Shown in pieces: positions 1 through 6,292 of a DNA stretch of 6,292 bases. The position numbers were made by a program, and so were the translations under genes. The number at the start of each line of letters is the position of its first letter. The stretch's first letter is position 1. Origin of the DNA: Bacteroidota bacterium (GTDB lineage: Bacteria; Bacteroidota; Bacteroidia; NS11-12g; UBA955); assembly GCA_027488495.1 (NCBI GenBank), contig JAIYBO010000246.1, positions 1 to 6,292 on the forward strand, in the 5' to 3' direction. A model generated the notes under the pieces. It did not search any database. It was not told the DNA's origin and worked only from the letters and a program-made list of their open reading frames with translations.

Positions 1-1679
1 AACAGCAAGTAATTGTGGGTAGATGCAATAAACAAATGCTCTACGAAATCGGCATCACGGTGTTTTACGCCACGAAGTCCTTTACCACCCCTATTTTGTT
101 CTTTGTACTCACTCAACAAGGTTCTTTTGATGTAACCCATGTGAGAGATGGTAATTACCACTTCCTCATTGGGGATCAAATCTTCGATGTTAAATTCACC
201 CGCACTGAACTCAATATTGGTTCTGCGAACATCACCATATTTGTCTTTGATTTCGGTGATTTCCGTTTTGATGATTTCCATTCGCAAATCCTCACTCGCC
301 AAAACACTTTCGTAGTATTGGATTTCCTTCAATACGGCGTTGTACTCTTCACGGATTTTATCAATTTCTAATCCTGTTAAACGCTGCAAACGCATTTCAA
401 GGATGGCTTTCGACTGAATTTCTGACAAGCCAAATTGGCTCATCAAACCTTCTTTTGCAGCATCTGGTGTGCGACTTTCACGGATCAGTTTAATTACAGC
501 ATCGAGGTTATCGAGGGCAATGATCAAACCCTCTAATATGTGAATCCGTTTGCGTGCTTCGTCCAACAAATATTGGGTTCTGCGCTGCACAATTTCATGA
601 CGGTGATTCACATAATGTTTGATCATGTCTTTGAGATTCAACATCTCAGGACGACCTGCCACCAAAGCGATATTGTTTACAGAGAAACTGCTTTGCAAAG
701 GCGTGTATTTATACAATTGGTTTAGGATGATATTTGGAATTGCATCGCGCTTTAGTTCAAATACAATTCTCATACCTTGCCTACCGCTCTCGTCTCTAAC
801 TGCAGAAATACCATCAATGACCTTTTCATTTATCAGGTCTACTGTTTTAATGATAATTTGCGATGGAGTCACTTGATAAGGCACCTCGGTAACAACAATC
901 ATCTCTTTTCCTGTATGTGTTACTTCAACTTCTGCTTTACCGCGCATCACCACACGACCCCTACCCGTTTCAAACGCATCTTTGATGCCTTCCACGCCGT
1001 AGATGGTTCCACCTGTTGGAAAATCAGGGCCTTTGATGAAATTCATCAATTCCGAAATCTCAATGTCTTTGTTCTCGATGTATGCGATTACACCTTCACA
1101 AACTTCTGTAAGGTTGTGGGGTGCCATATTGGTAGCCATACCCACCGCAATTCCGCTCGCGCCATTAACCAACAAATTGGGGATTTTTGCGGGCATCACT
1201 GAAGGCTCCTCCAAACTCTCGTCAAAGTTTGGTCTGAAATCAACGGTATTTTTGTCGATATCAACCATCATCTCCTCAGCGATTTTGCGCAAACGGGCTT
1301 CCGTGTAACGCATCGCTGCTGGTGGATCTCCGTCGATTGAACCAAAGTTACCTTGTCCATCAACAAAAGGATATCGCAAACTCCAATCTTGCGCCATCCT
1401 CACCATTGTGTCATACACAGAGCTATCGCCGTGTGGGTGGTATTTACCCAATACCTCACCAACGATACGCGCTGATTTCTTGTGGGCCCTATTGGAAGCC
1501 AAACCGAGTTCGGTCATTCCATAAAGTACCCTTCTATGAACGGGCTTTAAACCATCTCTAACGTCTGGCAATGCCCTGGAAACAATCACCGACATCGAAT
1601 AATCGATGTAGGCCGTTTTCATTTCATCCTCAATGTTGATTGAGATAATTCTTTCTGTGTTTTGATTTAACTCTTCCAT
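1..1679 (-). CDS. gyrA: DNA gyrase subunit A, 5' part (cut by left window edge)
   Basis: GyrA is the DNA-cleaving and rejoining subunit of the A2B2 gyrase that introduces negative supercoils in the cytoplasm. The visible part is 559 residues of a protein usually about 820-870 long; the 3' end is outside the window. The DNA-binding motif DGLKPVHRR is at 42-50. The quinolone-resistance region GKYHPHGDSSVYDT is at 78-91. The catalytic tyrosine is Tyr125 in AAMRYTE (E. coli Tyr122), preceded by Arg124. The intercalating isoleucine is Ile177 in the block 166-190. The coiled-coil C-gate spans about 352-480. The GyrA box QNRGGKG at 528-534, a variant of QRRGGKG, marks the first blade of the wrapping domain and argues for GyrA rather than ParC. 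Ser86 and Asp90 (E. coli Ser83 and Asp87) are the quinolone-sensitive residues. The ATG at 1679-1677 is the first start after an in-frame TAA at 1694-1692. There is no Shine-Dalgarno, which is usual in Bacteroidota. The gene is separated from the upstream peptidase by a terminator, so it is probably transcribed on its own. Confidence 0.97.
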   Translation of the reverse strand, partial: MEELNQNTERIISINIEDEMKTAYIDYSMSVIVSRALPDVRDGLKPVHRRVLYGMTELGLASNRAHKKSARIVGEVLGKYHPHGDSSVYDTMVRMAQDWSLRYPFVDGQGNFGSIDGDPPAAMRYTEARLRKIAEEMMVDIDKNTVDFRPNFDESLEEPSVMPAKIPNLLVNGASGIAVGMATNMAPHNLTEVCEGVIAYIENKDIEISELMNFIKGPDFPTGGTIYGVEGIKDAFETGRGRVVMRGKAEVEVTHTGKEMIVVTEVPYQVTPSQIIIKTVDLINEKVIDGISAVRDESGRQGMRIVFELKRDAIPNIILNQLYKYTPLQSSFSVNNIALVAGRPEMLNLKDMIKHYVNHRHEIVQRRTQYLLDEARKRIHILEGLIIALDNLDAVIKLIRESRTPDAAKEGLMSQFGLSEIQSKAILEMRLQRLTGLEIDKIREEYNAVLKEIQYYESVLASEDLRMEIIKTEITEIKDKYGDVRRTNIEFSAGEFNIEDLIPNEEVVITISHMGYIKRTLLSEYKEQNRGGKGLRGVKHRDADFVEHLFIASTHNYLL

Positions 1680-1717
1680 GCAAATAGTCGATTATACAAA
1701 TTACGCCCAAAGCGAGT

Positions 1718-1745
1718 AACATCGGTCATTTACATGGGTGATGTT
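1718..1745. repeat. imperfect palindrome upstream of gyrA
   Basis: Two 12-base arms (1718-1729 and 1734-1745) surround a 4-base centre. The outer six bases AACATC/GATGTT and the inner three CAT/ATG are complementary, and the middle three positions do not pair. The element lies 38 bases upstream of the gyrA start codon. It could be a protein-binding site or part of the gyrA leader, but a chance match of this quality is quite possible. No known operator is recognised. Confidence 0.3.
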
Positions 1746-1787
1746 GCCCACAAATTTTATACATTTTGAAGCAATTTAAAGGCTTAA

Positions 1788-1825
1788 AATAGAAAAAGGG
1801 AAGGTTGCCCTTCCCTTTTTCTATT
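1788..1825 (-). terminator. intrinsic terminator of the M16 peptidase gene
   Basis: A perfect 17-bp inverted repeat (arms 1788-1804 and 1809-1825) encloses a 4-base loop. Read on the minus strand the loop is GCAA, a GNRA-type tetraloop that stabilises RNA hairpins, and the closing stem is GGGAAGG/CCTTCCC. The lower stem pairs an A-tract with a T-tract, so the 3' arm supplies TTTTTCTATTTT after the GC-rich part. It begins 18 bases past the peptidase stop codon, the expected place. The stem is symmetric, but no plus-strand gene approaches it, and the GNRA loop forms only in the minus-strand transcript. Confidence 0.9.
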
Positions 1826-1843
1826 AAACCGTTTGAATCGAGT

Positions 1844-4789
1844 TTATTTCCTCAAATCTGCAGGTGGGTTATACGATTGTTTTTTTCTTGGCAAACTGGT
1901 AGTTCCGGCCTTCAAATATTTGATTTTACCGGCACCTGTGGGCTCCAAAACTTGCATTTTACCAAATCCCAATGTTTCCAATTTGGGTTGGATTTCAAGC
2001 AAATCTCCCGCTACCACAACCACCATGTTATCAAGGTTCAATTGCTCTTTGGCCATTGAATTCACTTGCTCTCTGGTCATGCTTTGCAAGATTCTCAACT
2101 GCTGATCGGCATAGTCTGTGGGCAAGTTGCGGTTGGCCATCTGTAGGATGTAGCCCGCTTTTTGTCCAATCGACTCATATTCCAACGCTTCACTGGCAAT
2201 CAAAGCAGACTTCGTGAAATCAAACTCTTCCTCGGTGATACCATTGTTTTTGTATCGAACCAACTCATCCACGATTTCAACAATGGCGCTATCGGTAGCT
2301 CTGGCTTTAACGCCTGCCGAGATGGTATATGTACCTGGCAAATCTTTGTAGGAAGGTGAAAAACCTCCACGAATGCCGTATGTCCATGCTTTGTCTTCAC
2401 GAATATTCAAATTCAACCTAGAGTTGAAATTTCCAGCCAATGCAAAGTTCATTACAGTGTTTTGGAAAAACTTACCGGTTGCATCGTAAGGAACCGACTT
2501 GAAACCCAAGTAAATATCACTTTGATCCGCATCGTTGTATTTCACTCCAAACAACTGTGGGGTTTCCACTGTAAGCGGTGCCGCAGGCTTGGGAACAACT
2601 ACATTTTTCTTCTCCCAATTTTTCAAAAACGCAAATTTGCTTTCGATTTCCGCACTGCTCAAAGGTCCAACCACCACCATTTTGGTAATGTTGGGCGCAT
2701 AGTTTGCGTTGTAATAAGCTTTACAATGGGCCATTGTGATTTTATCGTAGTCTTCAGCCAAAACTGAAGTACCCAATGCGTTGTCACCATTCATCAATCT
2801 TTTCCAAGCGTTAGATGCACCAACACTTCTATTTCTTAAGTTGCTATTGGCACCTTCTTTGGCTCTGGTTTTACCTTTTTTGAATTCAGCTTCGTCCCAA
2901 CGGGGTTTGAACATCATTTCTTCTAACAGAGCAACTGCAGCATCGAGTTTATCTTTTTCACAAGACAAGGTGATGCTGGTTCCTGTGGATCCTGAGCCAA
3001 ATCCGATGTTGATACCCAATTTTTCAAATTCTTTTTCCAATTCAGACGGAGTGCGAAGTGCAGTTCCGGTTTCCATGGCGCTTGCCAATAATTCAGAAGT
3101 GCCTCTTGGAACCAATTTCCCATCTTCCAACAATCTACCGCCTTCGATATTCAACTGAACAATTACGCGAGGGGTTTCATCAAAATAGGTCGACCAAATT
3201 TCAAGTCCATTGGATAAAACCAACTTTTCTACTTTTGGTGTTTTTGCCGATTCGATGGCTCTAGGCTGTGGCTTTTTGCTACGGTCAAAATTGTCTTTAA
3301 CAGGCCTTGGCGTTAAACCATTGTACTCAGCTTCTGCCATTGCACTTTTGAATCCAGCATTGGGGTTAATACTTTGATATTTAGGCTTTTCTTCTCCTTC
3401 AGCCACTTGAGTTGGCGTAATGATGATGGTAGAGCTCAACTTGTTTTTAATATATCTTTCATATACCCTCAAAACATCTGCTTTGGTCAGGTTTCTGTAA
3501 CGATTGGCATCGTCTTCAAGGTTGTAGCTACTTCCATCGGCATTCTTAGCATCCAAATACCAAAAGGCACTCAAATAATTTGCCTTGGTACTTACATCTT
3601 CCAAGCCACTTGAATAGTTACTCAGAATATTGGTTTTCGCTCTGTCCAAATCTTCATCGCTGAAGCCAACAATACCAAACGAATCGATGGTTGATTTAAG
3701 CAACTGCTGCAATTTCGGAATGTCTGAATATGGATAACCCACAACAGTAAATGAGAACTCACCAGCCAATTCATGGTTGATCATGCTCAATGGATTGTTG
3801 CTTGCATCGGCTTGTAAAGCCCATTCGGCATCCACCAATTTCTTGTAGATGGTTGAACTTCTAGTTCCACCCATCAAATAGGCCAAAACATCCAATGCCG
3901 CTTCATCGGGATGACCAACAGGTACACCCACAAACGTACTGTATACCAAAGGAACATAGGCGTTCGCATCTGGGTAAGTAATTACTTTATTCTCTTTCAA
4001 ACGCACGGGTGGAACGGCTTGCTTTTTTACTTCCGGTCCACGTTGAATGCTACCAAAGTACTTATCAACCCATGCCACAACTTCTTGCGTGTTCACATCA
4101 CCAGAAACAATGATACAAGCATTGTTTGGGCCATACCAACGCAAGAAAAAGTTCTTCAAGTCGTTGCTATCTGCACGATCCAAATCATCCACGAAACCAA
4201 TCGTTGACCAGCTATATGGATGCTCTTTTGGGTATAACTCCTGGTCTTTCACCTCCATCAAAAAACCATAAGGCACATTGTATCGTTGGTCCTTCTCGTT
4301 TTTAACGGTACTTCTTTGAATTTCAAATTTCTTGTTGGTGAAAGCTTCTAGGAAACAGCCCATACGATCCGCTTCCATCCAAAGGGCAGTTTCTGTGAAA
4401 TTGCTTGGGAATGTTTCGATGTAAACCGTTCTGTCGCGTGTGGTATTTCCATTTACATCACCACCATAATTTTTGATAATTTTGAAATGCTCCTCATCGG
4501 CCACGTGCTGAGAACCCTGGAATAACATGTGCTCAAAAAAGTGTGCGAATCCTGATTTTCCGCGTGTTTCACGGGCAGAACCCACATGATACGTCACATT
4601 TAAGTGCGCCACAGGATCACTGTGATCTTCACTCACCATCAAGGTTAATCCGTTGGGATACTGGAATTTTGAGTAAGGTACGATAAGTTTGCCGGGCTTG
4701 GCATCCACTTTCTCAATGAGTGTTGCTTGGGCTTGGGCTAAAGGTACAATTGACCATATCGCCAAACCGATCAGAAACAGTTTTTTCAT
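1844..4789 (-). CDS. secreted M16 family zinc metallopeptidase, two-half pitrilysin-like fusion
   Basis: This is a predicted periplasmic zinc endopeptidase of 981 residues; the substrate is unknown. Residues 1-20 or 1-22 look like a Sec signal peptide: a KK start, a hydrophobic core and an AQAQA cleavage region. There is no lipobox cysteine and no evident C-terminal sorting domain. The first M16 half (about 45-450) holds the inverted zinc motif HFFEH at 83-87, with His83 and His87 as ligands and Glu86 catalytic. Glu165 in KNEKDQRY is the likely third ligand. A charged, proline-containing linker (about 462-520) joins it to the second half (about 520-950). There the zinc motif is lost: the aligned positions are Glu566, Ala569 and Ser570. 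The second half keeps the substrate-binding pair Arg797/Tyr804 in REDKAWTY. One inactive and one active half in a single chain is the usual plan for M16 enzymes of this size. I chose the ATG at 4789 because it opens directly on the signal peptide. An in-frame ATG at 4828 would add 13 residues ahead of it. The gene follows uvrA by 93 bases and ends at a strong terminator. Confidence 0.93.
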   Translation of the reverse strand: MKKLFLIGLAIWSIVPLAQAQATLIEKVDAKPGKLIVPYSKFQYPNGLTLMVSEDHSDPVAHLNVTYHVGSARETRGKSGFAHFFEHMLFQGSQHVADEEHFKIIKNYGGDVNGNTTRDRTVYIETFPSNFTETALWMEADRMGCFLEAFTNKKFEIQRSTVKNEKDQRYNVPYGFLMEVKDQELYPKEHPYSWSTIGFVDDLDRADSNDLKNFFLRWYGPNNACIIVSGDVNTQEVVAWVDKYFGSIQRGPEVKKQAVPPVRLKENKVITYPDANAYVPLVYSTFVGVPVGHPDEAALDVLAYLMGGTRSSTIYKKLVDAEWALQADASNNPLSMINHELAGEFSFTVVGYPYSDIPKLQQLLKSTIDSFGIVGFSDEDLDRAKTNILSNYSSGLEDVSTKANYLSAFWYLDAKNADGSSYNLEDDANRYRNLTKADVLRVYERYIKNKLSSTIIITPTQVAEGEEKPKYQSINPNAGFKSAMAEAEYNGLTPRPVKDNFDRSKKPQPRAIESAKTPKVEKLVLSNGLEIWSTYFDETPRVIVQLNIEGGRLLEDGKLVPRGTSELLASAMETGTALRTPSELEKEFEKLGINIGFGSGSTGTSITLSCEKDKLDAAVALLEEMMFKPRWDEAEFKKGKTRAKEGANSNLRNRSVGASNAWKRLMNGDNALGTSVLAEDYDKITMAHCKAYYNANYAPNITKMVVVGPLSSAEIESKFAFLKNWEKKNVVVPKPAAPLTVETPQLFGVKYNDADQSDIYLGFKSVPYDATGKFFQNTVMNFALAGNFNSRLNLNIREDKAWTYGIRGGFSPSYKDLPGTYTISAGVKARATDSAIVEIVDELVRYKNNGITEEEFDFTKSALIASEALEYESIGQKAGYILQMANRNLPTDYADQQLRILQSMTREQVNSMAKEQLNLDNMVVVVAGDLLEIQPKLETLGFGKMQVLEPTGAGKIKYLKAGTTSLPRKKQSYNPPADLRK

Positions 4790-4882
4790 AAGTATTACAA
4801 ATTTAACAAAATAGAGCACATCGCCCATATTTCATTAGACCAACCTTCAAATTTCTTTGACAATCGATCGATAGAAAAAGGA
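4790..4882. other. intergenic region between uvrA and the M16 peptidase gene
   Basis: This 93-base gap has no GC-rich hairpin followed by a T-tract, so I see no terminator for uvrA and cotranscription with the peptidase gene is possible. It holds the candidate -7 element at 4798-4805 and a perfect 10-base palindrome ATCGATCGAT at 4863-4872. The palindrome follows a T-rich run on the minus strand and has no clear role. The in-frame ATG at 4828, an alternative peptidase start, also lies here. Confidence 0.55.
4798..4805 (-). promoter_or_regulatory. possible -7 promoter element for the M16 peptidase gene
   Basis: On the minus strand this reads TAAATTTG, an exact match to the TAnnTTTG -7 consensus of Bacteroidota primary sigma factor promoters. 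No TTG is seen about 19-21 bases upstream, so the -33 partner is missing. The element ends 8 bases before the chosen ATG, which would leave a leader of only a few bases. The motif is short and expected often in AT-rich DNA, so this is a weak call. The gene could equally be read through from uvrA. Confidence 0.22.
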
Positions 4883-6292
4883 CTAATTTTTAACCCTGGT
4901 CAGCTTTTCAAGCAAATAAGGGCCAGTGATGCTGTTTGTTGCTTGAGCAATGTCTTCTGGAACCCCTTGAAATACCATCTCTCCGCCCGCATTGCCTGCT
5001 TCTGGACCCAAATCAATCACCCAATCGGCACATTTTACCACATCCAAATTGTGTTCAATACACAAAACTGTATTTCCTTGGGCAATCAATGCATCAAACG
5101 ATTTCATCAACTTTTTGATGTCGTGAAAATGCAATCCTGTTGTGGGTTCGTCGAAAATAAACAGCGTACCACCCTCTTTATTTGGACTGGCTTTGCTCAA
5201 GAAAAAAGCCAATTTCACCCGTTGTGCTTCACCACCACTCAATGTATTGGATCCTTGACCGAGTTTCACGTAGCCCAATCCAACATCTTGCAATGGCTTG
5301 ATGCGGTCTCTCACCGATTTTACTTCGGCGAAGAACTCCATCGCTTCATCAACGGTTAAATCGAGCACTTGAAAAATGTTCTTTCCGTTGTACTCAACCT
5401 CCAAAACCTCTTTCTTATATCGCTGCCCACCACATGCTTCACATTCCAGCTTGATGTCTGCCATGAATTGCATTTCAATGATGGTTTCACCTTCGCCCTG
5501 ACAGCCATCGCACCTACCTCCGTCTACGTTAAACGAAAAGTGGGAAGGCTTAAATCCATTGAATTTAGATACAGGGGTATTGGCAAATAGATCACGAATC
5601 TCATCAAATGCTTTCACATAGGTCACTGGGTTACTTCTACTGCTCTTACCAATCGGATTTTGGTCCACCATTTCGATGGCTTTGATCAATGAAACAGCAC
5701 CCGACAACTGTTTGTGTTTACCTGGTTTTGTAGTTGTAAACAGTCCCAATTCTCTGCTCAAAGCGGGAAATAAAACTTGTTTGATCAATGTGGTTTTGCC
5801 CGAACCAGAAACACCCGTAACGGCGGTAAATGACTCCAATGGAAATTTGCAGGTTACATTTTTAAGATTGTTCGCTGTAACATTTTCAATTTCAATAAAA
5901 TGGGGCGATTTTCTGCGAACTTGAGGAATCGCTATCTCCTCTTTTCCGGTTAAGTACTTGGCAGTTAAGCTCTCCTCACAATGCACAATGCCTTTATAAT
6001 CACCTTGGTAGAGCATTTTCCCACCTTCGGTTCCAGCAAAAGGACCAATATCGATGAGGTTTTCGGCATTCCTCATGATGTCTTCATCGTGTTCAACTAC
6101 TATTACAGTATTGCCTTCTTGTTGCAGTGCTTTTAGCACAGTAATCAATCGTTCGGTATCTCTGGAGTGCAATCCGATACTTGGTTCATCGAGAATATAC
6201 ATTGAACCAGTTAAATTGCTACCCAACGAAGTTGCCAAATTGATCCGTTGACTTTCACCGCCACTGAGGGTATTGCTCAATCGATTCAATGA
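4883..6292 (-). CDS. uvrA: UvrABC excinuclease subunit A, C-terminal half (cut by right window edge)
   Basis: UvrA is the dimeric ABC-type ATPase that finds bulky DNA lesions and loads UvrB in nucleotide excision repair. The last 469 residues are visible, about half of the usual 940-950; the reading frame is open through the right edge, so the true start is outside. Counting from the first complete codon, ATPase I contributes its signature LSGGE at 9-13, Walker B and catalytic Glu36 in DEPSIGLH (35-42), and the switch histidine at 68. ATPase II has Walker A GVSGSGKTT at 160-168, a zinc finger C-x2-C-x19-C-x2-C (Cys261, 264, 284, 287) with the same spacing as E. coli UvrA, signature LSGGE at 351-355, Walker B with Asp381/Glu382, and switch His414. 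All key residues are intact. The gene ends with TAG at 4885-4883. It fits the canonical repair UvrA rather than a drug-resistance paralogue, although the N-terminal UvrB-binding region that would settle this is not in view. Confidence 0.97.
   Translation of the reverse strand, partial: SLNRLSNTLSGGESQRINLATSLGSNLTGSMYILDEPSIGLHSRDTERLITVLKALQQEGNTVIVVEHDEDIMRNAENLIDIGPFAGTEGGKMLYQGDYKGIVHCEESLTAKYLTGKEEIAIPQVRRKSPHFIEIENVTANNLKNVTCKFPLESFTAVTGVSGSGKTTLIKQVLFPALSRELGLFTTTKPGKHKQLSGAVSLIKAIEMVDQNPIGKSSRSNPVTYVKAFDEIRDLFANTPVSKFNGFKPSHFSFNVDGGRCDGCQGEGETIIEMQFMADIKLECEACGGQRYKKEVLEVEYNGKNIFQVLDLTVDEAMEFFAEVKSVRDRIKPLQDVGLGYVKLGQGSNTLSGGEAQRVKLAFFLSKASPNKEGGTLFIFDEPTTGLHFHDIKKLMKSFDALIAQGNTVLCIEHNLDVVKCADWVIDLGPEAGNAGGEMVFQGVPEDIAQATNSITGPYLLEKLTRVKN

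Larger units (their letters stand above)
1680..1843. other. intergenic region between M16 peptidase gene and gyrA
   Basis: This 164-base gap contains the peptidase terminator (1788-1825) and the imperfect palindrome (1718-1745). The gyrA promoter must lie here if the terminator is efficient, but I find no clean Bacteroidota promoter (TTG near -33 with TAnnTTTG near -7) on the minus strand. Near misses with the wrong internal spacing occur, for example a TA separated from TTTG by three bases around 1751-1760 and by one base around 1698-1704. No small gene or RNA gene is evident. Confidence 0.6.

Noticed and set aside
777..1202. Plus-strand open frame of 141 codons, and similar ones at 15-371, 2781-3158 and 4943-5359
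   Set aside because: They lie antisense within gyrA, the M16 gene and uvrA, whose frames are supported by strong family motifs. Their translations show no recognisable domain.
1..1679. Left-hand gene as parC (topoisomerase IV subunit A)
   Set aside because: The GyrA box QNRGGKG at the start of the C-terminal domain and the close match around the active-site tyrosine fit GyrA.
1691..1696. TATAAT on the minus strand, 11 bases before the gyrA start, resembling an E. coli -10 box
   Set aside because: Bacteroidota primary sigma factors use TAnnTTTG rather than TATAAT. The hexamer 17 bases upstream (TTACTC) is a poor -35, and AT-rich leaders give such matches by chance.
4863..4872. Perfect palindrome ATCGATCGAT after uvrA
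   Set aside because: It is only 10 bases, a repeat of ATCG with no loop and no following T-tract in the reading direction. Neither a terminator nor a known operator is indicated.
4871..4881. The 11-mer ATAGAAAAAGG downstream of uvrA recurs in the terminator stem at 1789-1799
   Set aside because: It is short and A-rich, and the copy after uvrA lacks the complementary arm needed for a hairpin, so it is probably coincidence.
6287..6289. TTG as a start codon for the right-hand gene
   Set aside because: It falls just before the first UvrA signature motif, in the middle of the protein, and the frame stays open to the window edge. The true start is outside.

Overview
The window is a stretch of ordinary chromosome from a bacterium of the phylum Bacteroidota. 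The evidence is the protein sequence style of UvrA, GyrA and the M16 peptidase, a moderately AT-rich composition, and translation starts that lack Shine-Dalgarno sequences and sit in AT-rich leaders. I cannot place it to genus.

Three genes lie head to tail on the minus strand, so reading order runs from the right edge to the left. (1) 6292-4883 is the C-terminal half of uvrA, the damage-recognition ATPase of nucleotide excision repair; its 5' half lies beyond the right edge. (2) 4789-1844 is a complete gene for an exported zinc metallopeptidase of family M16, with two fused M16 halves. The first half carries the zinc site and the second has lost it. (3) 1679-1 is the 5' two-thirds of gyrA, DNA gyrase subunit A, running off the left edge just after the start of its C-terminal DNA-wrapping domain.

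The two gaps are short. The uvrA/M16 gap (4790-4882) has no terminator that I can see and holds one Bacteroidota-like -7 promoter element very close to the start codon. The M16/gyrA gap (1680-1843) holds a strong perfect hairpin that is almost certainly the terminator of the peptidase gene, followed by an imperfect palindrome upstream of gyrA.

uvrA and gyrA are housekeeping genes of DNA repair and topology. The peptidase has no evident functional link to either, and adjacency here looks like simple co-orientation. I see no mobile element, CRISPR array, RNA gene, defence system or other accessory cargo, and no sign of an undescribed system. The points worth a second look are small: the terminator, the gyrA upstream palindrome, and the true start of the peptidase.
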